DNA of 64,000 nucleotides from Parastagonospora avenae f. sp. tritici 18332-5 (taxonomy: Eukaryota; Ascomycota; Dothideomycetes; Pleosporales; Phaeosphaeriaceae): positions 248,001-312,000 of the forward strand of contig JAFJTR010000019.1 of NCBI GenBank assembly GCA_022559985.1, in the 5' to 3' direction. Of this stretch, positions 1-9,545 are shown piece by piece. The translations under genes were made by a program, and so were the position numbers. The notes under the pieces are model-generated. The model ran no database searches and was not told the DNA's origin. It saw nothing but the letters and a program-made list of their open reading frames with translations. Numbering within the stretch: the first letter of the stretch is position 1; the number at the start of each line of letters is the position of its first letter.

Positions 1-898
1 CAGCGTCGTACGAATCATCATTGTCGTTTCCGCTCTTGCCCAAGTGCAACTTGTCCTTGATCTTGCTGCCAATGGACTGCTTGCCATTGTCATTGTCATC
101 GTCTCCATAGCTGGACTTCTTGTTGCCAGATCCGTAGGAGTCGTTGTCAGTGTTGCCGTAGCTGGACGACTTGTTGCCAGAGCCGTAGGAGTCGTCATTG
201 GAAGAGCCAAGGTTAGACTGCTTGTTGCTTGAGCCGTATGAGTCGTCGTTGGACGATCCAAAGTTGGACTGCTTGTTGCTTGAGCCATATGAGGAGTCCT
301 CGTTGTCGTTGCTGCCGAAGCCGCTCGACTTCTTGGTTGATCCATATGAATCATTGTCGTTGCTGGAAGAGCCGTAGGTGGACTGCTTGGTGCCGGAGTT
401 ATAGGAAGAGTCCTCGTTGTCATTGCTGCCGAAGCCGCTCGACTTCTTAGTCGATCCGTAAGAGTCATCATCATCGTTGTTGCGGTTCGACGAGCCATAG
501 CCTGAAGAAGTGTTCTTCGAGCCATATGTGTCAGTGCTGTCGCTGTTTCCATAGCCGGAGGTCTTATTAGAAGACCCATAGGAGTCATCGTTGCGACCAG
601 ACGTATTGTCGTTAGCACGGCCGAAGGAGCTCTGCTCGTCGCGGTCGTTGTCGCGGTTCGATGAACCGTAGCCAGAAGAAGTGTTCTTGGAGCCGTATGT
701 GTCAGTGCTGTCGCTGTTGCCATAGCCTGAGGTCTTATTGGAAGATCCATAGGAGGCCTCGTTGTCATTGGAGCCGTAGCTTGACTTCTTGGAGCCGTAG
801 GAGTCGTCGTTCGACGACTGGTTGCCATAGCCGCCCGACGTGTTGTCGTTGCCACGGCCATAGGAGCTCTGCTCGTCGCGGTCGTTGTTGTAAGACAT
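1..898 (-). CDS. DDR48: DDR48-like stress protein, C-terminus beyond window edge
   Basis: The frame is open from an ATG at 898 to base 2 without a stop, so the gene is partial at its 3' end (about 299 codons seen). The protein is almost entirely low-complexity: repeats of the form DDSYGSSNK, SSYGSN and TSSGYGSSN, rich in Ser, Tyr, Gly, Asn and Asp. This is the repeat style of yeast Ddr48, a stress- and DNA-damage-induced hydrophilic protein; that match is from family knowledge, not a search. Near the visible end the composition changes to a short amphipathic lysine-rich stretch, SIGSKIKDKLHLGK, before acidic repeats resume. A block of about 100 bases occurs twice, 171 bases (57 codons) apart. 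Likely cytosolic and disordered. An unrelated SYG-rich protein cannot be excluded. Confidence 0.8.
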   Translation of the reverse strand, partial: MSYNNDRDEQSSYGRGNDNTSGGYGNQSSNDDSYGSKKSSYGSNDNEASYGSSNKTSGYGNSDSTDTYGSKNTSSGYGSSNRDNDRDEQSSFGRANDNTSGRNDDSYGSSNKTSGYGNSDSTDTYGSKNTSSGYGSSNRNNDDDDSYGSTKKSSGFGSNDNEDSSYNSGTKQSTYGSSSNDNDSYGSTKKSSGFGSNDNEDSSYGSSNKQSNFGSSNDDSYGSSNKQSNLGSSNDDSYGSGNKSSSYGNTDNDSYGSGNKKSSYGDDDNDNGKQSIGSKIKDKLHLGKSGNDNDDSYDA

Positions 899-1856
899 GA
901 ATGCTGTGAAGAATCCGGTTCGGGAAAATGTATGCAGATGTGAGATGAGTGTAAACACGTTGATGATGATGGCGCTTGTAAGCAAGACTATGGCCTCTTC
1001 TTATACTTTTCTCCCGCTTCTATATTATCGCCGAATGCGGCTATCAAAACACCCCGCACCATAGCAAAAGCAAGCTTTCTGTACCTGTACCCTGATGCAG
1101 GTGCAACGGTGCCTGTCGAGCTGAATGATGACGCGCTGCTGCGCAAGCGAGCGCCTAGTCCTCGGTGTCACCATATTTGAGATGGCGTGAGAGCAGAGCG
1201 ACGTGGCTCAACACCGGAGCGTCCGTCCGAATGCTCATTTCTGCGCGGCTATTGGATGAACGGCGAGTCAAGGAATACCTCGCCATTGCGTCCGCAATAT
1301 AGATTGGTCGCATACGCAGCATGATTCGATTTGAGAGACATCTTAGCTGAGAAAATGAGGTGTTTGGCCCGAAGATGACGATGCTAGATGGTAGGAGGGC
1401 CGATTCAAGACAGGACGGTTAAAACATGGAGGGGTACTTGACCTGGCGAATAGATAAGCCGTGTCTACGCACGGGTTGACCGAGCGGGGTACACGTTGGA
1501 AAAAGTAAAGTGGACGCCGCAATTGCGCCTTCTGCTGAGATGTTATGTTCGAAGCAAGACATGTGCGACAAGGTCCACGTCTTGATTATAGCCGAGAAAT
1601 GACGCTAACGTTGCAGCCAGGTTAGTAGGATTTTCAGACGACCAGGTGCTATACACATACCTTGAGAACGCATCTGTACTGGTGACGTATTCCACGTTTG
1701 TAGGCCAATTAGAGACGAAGACCAAATGGGTGACGAACATGCAGATGTAGATTGACTCAAAAAAAAAGTAAGGTACAATATGTACAATCAGCCATTGGGC
1801 TGTTGACAGCCAGATTTACCCTCAAGCATTGCGACTCCATTGATGCCCCCTCTTGC
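899..1856. promoter_or_regulatory. DDR48-like promoter and nuo49 downstream spacer
   Basis: No gene seen. For the leftward stress gene there are TATA-like sequences at about 1000 and 1021-1028, roughly 105-130 bases before its ATG. One stress-response-element core (AGGGG) lies at 1430-1434, about 530 bases upstream, which is too distant and too short to be convincing. Short open frames at 1543-1787 lack ATG starts or family resemblance. The right end should hold the 49 kDa subunit 3' UTR. Confidence 0.35.
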
Positions 1857-3341
1857 TTACCGGTCAACTTCACCGAACACTAGATCCATGGTACCAATAA
1901 TAGCGACGGCATCAGCAAGCAAGTGACCTCTTGAAATCTGGTCCATGCAGGCCAAGTGTGCAAATCCAGGTGCCCTGATCTTACACCTGTATGGCCTCTC
2001 GCTACCGTCTGAGACAACGAAGACACCCATCTCTCCCTTGGGCGCTTCAATGGCGCTGTAGGTCTCACCAGGTGGGACAGTGTAGCCCTTGCTAAAGAGC
2101 AAGAAGTGGTGGATGAGAGCCTCCATGTTTTCCTTCATAGCGGCACGTGGTGGAGGGGCGATCTTGTAGTCCTCAACCTTGACGGGACCAGCAGGCATCT
2201 GGTTCAAGCACTGGTGGATGATGCGCAGTGACTGGCGGAACTCCTCCATACGACAGAGGTAACGGTCGTAGCAGTCGCCGTTGACACCGACGGGGACGTC
2301 GAACTCGACCTTGTCGTATGCATCATAGGGCTGTGACTTCCGGACGTCCCACGGTACACCAGATCCTCGAAGCATAACACCAGAGAAGGAGTAGTTGATG
2401 GCGTCGGCAGCGGAGACAACACCAACACCCTTGGTTCGGCCAATCCAGATACGGTTGTCTGTCAACATCTCTTCGGTCTCGTCAATGCGGTCACCGAACT
2501 GGGTAGCCCACTGGTAGATGTCGTCGAGCAGTCCGATGGGCAGATCCTGGGATACGCCACCGGGGCGAACGTAGGCGGCGTGGAGACGGGCACCAGAGAC
2601 ACGCTCATAGAATTCCTGCATATATGTTAGTTCCTGAATCTCTATTTGCGCCTTGTTGAGACCCACCATGAGCTTCTCACGCTCTTCAAAACCCCACAAG
2701 AAGGGTGTCAGAGCACCGACATCCATAGCGTGAGACAAGACGGACATGAGATGGTTCAAAATTCTGGTGATCTCGCCGAACATGGTCCTGATGTACTTGG
2801 CGCGCTCGGGGATCTCGATGTTCAGCAGCTTCTCAACGGCCAGCGAGAAGCACTGCTCGTTGGTCATCATGGAGACATAGTCGAGTCGGTCAAAGTAGGG
2901 CAGGGCCTGGAGGTATGTTCGGTATTCAATGAGCTTCTCAGTGCCTCGATGCAGCAACCCCACGTGGGGATCAGCGCGCACAATCTCCTCGCCATTGAGC
3001 TCCAGAATCAATCGCAATACACCGTGGGCAGCGGGATGCTGGGGACCAAAGTTGACAGTGTAATGCCTGATTTTCCTGTTGTCCGCGTTGTCCGACTCGT
3101 CCTGCGCCATGCTCAGATTCTCGGGGTCTTGGGGGTCGATGGGCCGTCCAAAGTTCTCGTCCGTCGGCACCATGCGCGTCCGCTGGCTCTCCTCGACTTG
3201 TGCATATCGGCGAGGCAATGTGGTCGAGAGGCATCGCGCAATGGGTCGTGAAGGGAGGGCTGTTCGGAGCTGCGGGCGGGTGGCGTTTAAGCACACCCGC
3301 TTCGCCGTGTGGCCGGCCAGGCGCGCAAATGGGGCAGGCAT
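1857..3341 (-). CDS. NUO49: NADH-ubiquinone oxidoreductase 49 kDa subunit, mitochondrial
   Basis: Single uninterrupted frame of 494 aa from an ATG at 3341. This is the NDUFS2/NuoD core subunit of respiratory complex I, in the peripheral arm next to the quinone-binding site. The N-terminal 45 or so residues are rich in Arg, Ala and Ser with no acidic residues, as expected of a mitochondrial presequence. The conserved core starts near residue 93; FGPQHPAAHGVLR lies at 98-110, followed by VGLLHRGTEKLIE and the long conserved helical body. The C-terminus DLVFGEVDR matches the family ending. Length is normal for a fungal homolog (about 470-490). It diverges from RPC40 across 228 bases. A long antisense frame over its 5' half is a coding shadow. 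Confidence 0.97.
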   Translation of the reverse strand: MPAPFARLAGHTAKRVCLNATRPQLRTALPSRPIARCLSTTLPRRYAQVEESQRTRMVPTDENFGRPIDPQDPENLSMAQDESDNADNRKIRHYTVNFGPQHPAAHGVLRLILELNGEEIVRADPHVGLLHRGTEKLIEYRTYLQALPYFDRLDYVSMMTNEQCFSLAVEKLLNIEIPERAKYIRTMFGEITRILNHLMSVLSHAMDVGALTPFLWGFEEREKLMVGLNKAQIEIQELTYMQEFYERVSGARLHAAYVRPGGVSQDLPIGLLDDIYQWATQFGDRIDETEEMLTDNRIWIGRTKGVGVVSAADAINYSFSGVMLRGSGVPWDVRKSQPYDAYDKVEFDVPVGVNGDCYDRYLCRMEEFRQSLRIIHQCLNQMPAGPVKVEDYKIAPPPRAAMKENMEALIHHFLLFSKGYTVPPGETYSAIEAPKGEMGVFVVSDGSERPYRCKIRAPGFAHLACMDQISRGHLLADAVAIIGTMDLVFGEVDR

Positions 3342-3569
3342 CGTGTTGATGTATCACTCGTCTTGCCCGTGCGAGGCCTCAATGAGTGGAGAGTGAAGGC
3401 GTGGCGTTGGAGGGGAGCTTTCCACACATCGATGATGATACCAGTTTAGCCCTCATCCTACTGGCTGATGGTCCGGGCGCGGTTCGGCCTTGGCGCGGCT
3501 TCCGTCAAAAAAGTTCGAGGACGCTGCAACCCACCAAGAACACCGAGAAATAGTCGCAACACCGCAAAT
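3342..3569. promoter_or_regulatory. Bidirectional promoter, nuo49 / RPC40
   Basis: 228 bases separate two divergent start codons, so both promoters must overlap here. It contains a run resembling ATCGATGATGATACC at about 3428. No clear TATA box. Assignment is by position only. Confidence 0.5.
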
Positions 3570-4807
3570 ATGCCTACACCAAGTGCTACGGAGCTGGCAC
3601 ATAGGAAGGTATGTACGCGATTCTATCCGTGTATTCAGTCACGTACTAACAATGCTTATAGAAGCTTCAAGTCGGCCCCGAGATTGTGAGCAACCAAGCA
3701 TCCAACGACCTTCCCGGACATTGGCCAGGCGAAAACCACGAATGGGACCTGGACTACTTCAAAGATGTATGCCCCGCACTACTCGAAACAAACCCAAATG
3801 TTTTGTCATACTAATTTCAACCGCAGAACTTCAACGTCAAATTCCACACCCATTCCCCGCACGATACTTCCTTCTCTCTCACCGGCATAGACACTGCAGT
3901 CGCAAACGCCTTCCGACGAATTCTTCTCGCTGAGATTCCCACTCTCGCCATCGAAGATGTCTTCATCTACCAAAACACCTCTATCATCCAGGACGAGGTA
4001 CTCGCCCACCGTCTGGGTCTCGTCCCACTCTGCGGCTCCCACGACGGTCTCCGCTGGCTGAAATGGTACAAGAAGGCTACCGATGAAGACGAAGGCTCAG
4101 GCACGCCGAGCGACTACAACACGGTCATCATGAAGCTGGACGTGGAATGCAAATGGCAAGAAGGCGGGCTGCAGCGCGCAGTTCAAGGCGAGACTGATCC
4201 CGACAAGCTCTACATCGGACACAACGTATACGCAAAAGACCTGGTCTGGGAACCCTTGGGCAAGCAGTTCGACGAATTTCCAGCAGGACAGGAAATCCGC
4301 GCCACGAATCCGGATATTCTAGTGGTCAAGATGCGCCCGGGCCAGAAGATCCAGCTAAGTATGCACGCGATCAAGGGCATTGGGCAGGATCACGCCAAGT
4401 TTTCTCCTGTTGCGACTGCTAGTTACCGTCTCATGCCGACAATCGATATCTTGAGGCCTATCGTGGGCGCCGATGCGAAGAAGTTTGCGCGATGCTTCCC
4501 GCGCGGTGTCATCAAACTCGACACCGTCACATCCGAGGACGTCGAGAAGAACCCTGAACTCGCAGGTCAAGAGGGAGAATCAAAAGCTGCAGTCGACGAT
4601 CCAATGAAGGATACGGTCAGCAGAGAGTGCTTGCGACACCCAGAATTCAAGGATAAAGTCAGCCTAGGTCGGATACGAGATCACTTCATCTTCAGAGTGG
4701 AAAGCACAGGGCAGTGGGAAAGCGATGAGCTGTTCCTGGAGAGCGTGAAACTGCTCAAGGTCAAGTGCCAACGGATCAAGAGAGGTCTGGACGAGTTGAC
4801 CAAATAA
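3570..4807 (+). CDS. RPC40: DNA-directed RNA polymerases I and III subunit RPAC1 (AC40)
   Basis: Three exons by splice-signal reading: 3570-3608, 3662-3766, 3827-4807, all phase 0, giving 374 aa. The introns are 53 and 60 bases; the first has a TACTAAC branch site. The protein is the alpha-like assembly subunit shared by Pol I and Pol III, pairing with AC19. Visible signatures are VANAFRRILLAEIPTLAIEDV, the alpha-motif that dimerises, then LAHRLGLVPL, and a C-terminal half with KFSPVATASYRLMP and FRVESTGQW. Length suits the family (335-370). The first ATG is supported because both upstream exons keep frame into the alpha motif. Nuclear. Confidence 0.95.
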
Positions 4808-5255
4808 GCAAGAATTACGAGATAAGTGCATTGCAACGGCGTTCAGGGCATTCATGGCGTAGACTTTGGGAAAAGTTCACGATTTCTCGAAGGCGCATAT
4901 GCATGCAAGACCATTTGGAGTCATTCGGAGGCTATCGACTTTGTTCTCAATCATATATTCATCTTTCATGACATCGACCTCCCACGTACCCGTCTCCGCC
5001 TATAAATTACTACTAATACAAGTCCAAGAATTAGAGGTACTGTTGCTCAACGCGAAGCCAAAAGCAAAAGACCGACTAAAAGTACAGCCAGGAGATGGTA
5101 TCAAGCAAACGCCAAAGAAACCTTTTTCCCACACGCGGGCCGTCCAGACATATCCAACACTTACCATTCCATCCCTTCATAATCATCAAAACTCCTCGCT
5201 AAAACGAGGATCCCAAGCCCAGCACTCACACCATCAGTCCAGATCCGCGGGTAGT
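4808..5255. other. Convergent 3' intergenic spacer
   Basis: 448 bases between the RPC40 stop and the stop of the next leftward gene. It should hold both 3' UTRs. Open frames here (for example 4866-5267) have no family resemblance and poor codon bias. I see nothing else. Confidence 0.6.
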
Positions 5256-6166
5256 CTAATCCCCTAACTCCGCCAACGCCTCCGCACAAAGCCTCTGCGT
5301 CTCACTCGGATCAAACCGCGGTCTCCAGCTCATATTCTTCCTCTCCCTCCTCTTCACCTCCTCCAACTCCCCATCGAAAACGCGACTCCCCGCCCTCGAC
5401 GTCACCTGACTCGACGACATGTCCGAGCTGAATCTGAACCGCACACTCGGCGCATCGGCACTCTGCTTCAGCGTGCGCACATCCATCAAGTGCCTGCGCA
5501 CCATGCGCACAAACGCCGCCGTGTCCGCGGCGAACTGGTACTCCTCGGGCGTCTGCGGGCGCGACGGGATGATAACGGAACGCTTGCGCGTGTGTGCGTG
5601 GAAGTGCTGTGGTGGTGAGGGGAAGGAGTACGAGCCCATGCTGCGGTGCGTGTAGTCGAGGTCTGGGCGAGACGACGAGATTGATGTCGTGCTGGAGGCG
5701 AAGGAGGCGGTGGACGAGACGGAGTCGGCGCGGCGGAAGCGCCAGATTACATTTGCTTCAGTCGGGGAGTGCGAGGATGTGGATGATGTGGGGGAGGCGA
5801 CCTGCATGGCGCGGTCGGAGCTGTAGTCCTGGGGTGAGAGGGCGGCAATGGCGGCGACGTAGTACTTTTCCGCTAGGGAGAGCTCTTTGTAGCGGTTCTT
5901 TAGGGTGGCTTCGCGCGCGAGGGTGTCGTGGGAGAGCGCGGTGTAGAAGTTTAGGTAGGCGAGGTGGATGGGGTGGATCTTTGATAGTGTATTAGTCTCA
6001 AGGTTCATCGAATCTGAGGTGTTCATGCAATGCTCACCTCGCCTTGTACTTCAGCCAGCAGCCTCTCTCCATACTTCGCACACTGCGAGTAATGCCGGCT
6101 GACATACGCATTCTTCACGACCTGCATCTTCTGCCTCAACTCGTCCCATCTCGCCTGAATCAACAT
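5256..6166 (-). CDS. Conserved fungal protein of unknown function, 5' end uncertain
   Basis: Two clear exons joined in phase 0: 6166-6038 and 5978-5256, with an intron 6037-5979 carrying GTGAGC, a GACTAATAC branch site and AAAG acceptor. This minimal model from the ATG at 6166 gives 283 aa. The first part is helical and charged (MLIQARWDELRQKM, HPIHLAYLNFYTAL, EKYYVAAIAAL), compatible with TPR-like helices. The second part is Ser/Thr-rich and probably disordered. The same frame stays open and coding-like upstream to about 6300 (DLPNCTFLNFNLDHFL) but has no ATG there, so a further 5' exon probably exists; a GTACTC donor near 6350 is one candidate. I do not recognise the family. Confidence 0.65.
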
Positions 6167-6311
6167 GTTGCGCAAGCGTCTGGTATCCGACTTCGTCAAG
6201 AAGTGATCCAAATTGAAGTTGAGAAAAGTGCAATTCGGAAGGTCAACTCGCGACGACGACGAACTCGACTTGTCGAATAGAGAATCCAGGATTAAAATCC
6301 AAGAATTTTAA

Positions 6312-7533
6312 ATCTGCAATCAAGAAAAACAAAGACCGTTCGTTGAGTACCTCGCTTCCGCAAGCAGACTATCGAAGCGGCTGGTGATGGCCGTTAACAG
6401 CAAGGGCAGTCGCGCTAGGCAGCCAGGATGATGAGAGATAGCAAGGCAGTAAGACCTCCAGGGTATGATAACGTGAGAAAGTAGTACACTTCCCTATCAA
6501 TCACTTCAAGTGATGAAAGCCAAAAATAAGAAAACAAAGCACAAAAGAATTGCGCCATACCTACGCTATATGAACCCGCACCAACACCAACCCCTCACGC
6601 ATCTCGTCACCCGCAGACACGCCAAATGTCACTTGTCAAAGTGTGCTAAGCAAATCGCGTTGTTTCAACGACGTGCATACACGTTTCAAGGAACGTTCGC
6701 GCTTATCCCATCCCAGCGCACCGCTAGTCCTGTTCCTCTCGTAATCCAGGCTAGCACGACGCAAACCCCAACGGTTGTCGTGCGACGGCCTCGGGACGGC
6801 GGATCTTTTGCTCCTTGCAGTGTGCGTGCGAGTCGTCGAGGCCAGCTTGTCCAGCCGACGGCGGGGCGGGGCGTGCAGATGGGCTTGTAGCTAAGTCACG
6901 CAGACTGGATTTTGCTGCTGGCGACGAGTCGTGGGAGGCTGCATGGTGGGAATAAGGTTGGAGCTGAGCGGCTTAGGTCATAGAGGTACATTTGTAGGCG
7001 TTGTTCGAGCCCAATGTCTACATGGGTGGCGGACCACGTGGAAGACTTGGAAAGCGGCTAGGCTTTCTAGCTATTTCAGCGGCAGGTGGAGCGGTACTAC
7101 GGTTGAGGATACTCTCTGGTTTCGGGGAGACCACACAAGCTTATAATGTCTTGTCGCCCATGCTGGAAGCCAATTTCGTTGAGCATGTAAACAAGCAATC
7201 TCGCAGGCACTCTCCCGGTGGACTCTCAGGAGCATTGTTTCGAGGCCTGTTACTTGGTTGTTGCTGATCACTGACATGACATGGTGTTGCTCAGCAAACC
7301 TGCGCATTTCGTGAAACGTGAGGGCTTCGTTCTTGCGGGAGGATCCACCGCAGATCTCAGCAAGTGGACAGTCAGCTTATGGAAATGAAGCCGGGCGAGA
7401 ACGACGCATGTTTGACATATGGGCAGTACGAGAAAAAGCACGATGACGAGAGAGCTATGAACAGATGGTGGTATTCTACACAGCCATATGCCAATGACAA
7501 TGGGCCAGATCTCGGGATATCTATCTCAAATGC
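6312..7533. other. Intergenic, no supported gene
   Basis: About 1.2 kb between two leftward genes. A 126-codon forward frame at 6510 is basic and low in conserved-looking sequence; I rejected it. The left end is probably promoter and 5' leader of the preceding gene; the right end is the ATP3 3' UTR. No RNA gene or repeat seen. Confidence 0.5.
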
Positions 7534-8654
7534 TTAACCCTCGGAAGCAGCCGCTCCAGTAATAATTTCAACAAGTTCGCCAGTAATGACGGCTTGACGA
7601 GTACGGTTGTACAAGATCTGGAACTTGTTGATCATGTCTCCGGCGTTCTTGGAGGCGTTCTGAAAGCTACGTCAGCGGATGTGCGCGTTGTGTTTAGTAA
7701 AATGCTACTCACGTCCATGGCGTTCTGGCGAGCAGACTGCTCGCAAGCGTGGCCCTCAGCAAGCGCCCAGAAGAGCGAGTTGGCAAGAGCGTACTCGCGG
7801 AGATTGGGGAGCACCTCATCCTCGATCTCGAAAGCGGAGAATTGAGCTGGCATATGTTAATCTTCTGAATTCATCCTCATGTCATCCCAACTTACGAGAG
7901 TTGGCAATAGCCTCCTCGGAGTAGGCCTCCTGGACCGTCGCCTCGTAGCTACCAGCGTTGATGAACTTGTTGTAGACGATCTTGATGGAGATGTACTCGG
8001 AGGGGAGCATGGAGATCTGGTCGGCAATGCACAGAGAGTCGGCGAAGGTGGGGATGTCCTTTCCGGCACCGGCAAAGCTGACAACCATGTTCTTGGGGTT
8101 AGAACGGCCCAATTGAGCCTTGCACTTCTCTCCGATGACTGCGAGGTCCGCATCGGGGACCTGGGCCAACATGGCTCTGACCTTCCTCGACATTCCGGAG
8201 TGGATACCACCGCAGAGACCCTTGTCGGAACTGCACACGACGATCAAGGTCTTCTTGCCCTCGCCCTCCATCGCCTTTGTCTCGGCGCTGTCGAAAACGG
8301 TGTTGGAGGTCTGACCGTAGGTGCGGGACTGCCACATAGCCTTCTGGGCGCGGGTGAGCTTGGTGGAGGCGACGACCTTCATGGTCTTGGTGATCTTCTC
8401 GATGTTGCGAATCGACTTGAGGCGGCCCTCGATTTCACGGAGAGTGGCATAGCCAGCGGTATTGGTGGCAACGAGGGGGGCGGGCCTAGTACAGCAGATT
8501 TCAGTCAGTTTTTGATGTGTTTGGAGATGCAATGGCTCGGGCAAGTGCTAGGTGCGGCGCGAGAAAAGCTGCATCGGCGGGCGCAAGAGGGGGCGTACCG
8601 TGCGGCGGCGGCCAGGCCAGCTCTCAGAGCCGGACGCGCAGCTCGAGACAGCAT
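7534..8654 (-). CDS. ATP3: ATP synthase subunit gamma, mitochondrial
   Basis: Four exons: 8654-8599, 8485-7896, 7846-7713, 7659-7534, giving 301 aa. All introns are GT..AG. The first exon (MLSRAARPALRAGLAAAA) is a mitochondrial presequence. The mature protein starts at ATLREIEGRLKSIRNIEKIT, the N-terminal helix of the central stalk that rotates inside the alpha3beta3 head. CSSDKGLCGGIHS is the conserved Rossmann-like middle. The C-terminal helix ends MINKFQILYNRTRQAVITGEL, with NRTRQAxIT being the family's best-conserved motif, followed by VEIITGAAAS. Length is normal. It faces TOP1 head-to-head across 0.9 kb. A 263-codon antisense frame is a shadow of exon 2. Confidence 0.96.
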
Positions 8655-9545
8655 TTTGGCGGTAAATTGAGATGAGTGGAGATGGCGACGGCCGGGTGGT
8701 GGTGGTGCACTGCTGTCTTGCTGGAGCAGGAGCTTCTCGGGATCGGCTGCAACTTTGACGGCGCACGGACGGCCATGTCACGTGCAGGCCAGAATCACAG
8801 CCTGCGCATACGATGCGACCAAGTCAAGCAGATGTATCAAGTATGAAAAATAGCTAGACGTTTGCTATGTACCTTGATGCTACGCTCACACTTGGTAGTA
8901 TCGTGTTCCCTTGAGCTTTGCGCCTGCGTGTGAGCAGTCATCCATCGCGATGTGACACGGCAAGTGATGCTGCAAACGACCATGTCCAAACTAAAAGCAA
9001 ACTATTCGGTCATTGAAATTTATGTGCAGTCAGCGAGCGTGGTGAGCTGCGCAGTGAGTGTCCTCTTGGTGCTGCGCACTGACACTTGAAATGCCACTTC
9101 CTCATTTCAAAAACATCATACGACGAATCTCACATCAGCCAGCCATCATGAACAAAGGGATTTAGAAATCAAAGTTCTCCCCGCGTGCCTTTGTGTTTTG
9201 GTAAAGGCAGCGAATTTTGCCAAAATCACCTTAGCGCAAAGACGCTACTAGGGTAGCGCTCAGGCCTCGAACTTCGCGGTTCACCCTCTCAGAAACGCAG
9301 CACTCGCATTCCTCCTTCACTGCACAGGTTTCGCCTGCTCGCTGTCCATCGCCATTTCCCCACTCCCTGCGGCTTTTTTACTGTGTGGTCGCCTAATCCG
9401 GGCACGCGCAGCGGCACCACCTCAGCGCATACTTTATCTTCCGTCGACTGTCATCACTAAGTCCCCTGCGGTTTGGCCGGACATAGTGAGATACAGCTCG
9501 CTTTCTCATTACCCGCGACTTCATCGCGCGCCCATCACCGCCAGC
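8655..9545. promoter_or_regulatory. Shared upstream region, ATP3 / TOP1
   Basis: 891 bases between divergent start codons. The TOP1 side (9310-9545) is pyrimidine-rich, as in many fungal promoters and leaders. No open frame with coding character; no tRNA. Function is assigned by position. Confidence 0.45.

Noticed and set aside
2646..3251. 201-codon forward frame opposite the complex I 49 kDa gene
   Set aside because: Lies wholly antisense to a well-supported conserved gene; the open frame follows from that gene's codon bias.
6510..6890. 126-codon basic forward frame
   Set aside because: Random-looking composition, no homology recognised, no splice continuation.
7879..8670. 263-codon forward frame opposite ATP3
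   Set aside because: Antisense shadow of ATP3 exons 1-2; crosses its introns and has no family features.
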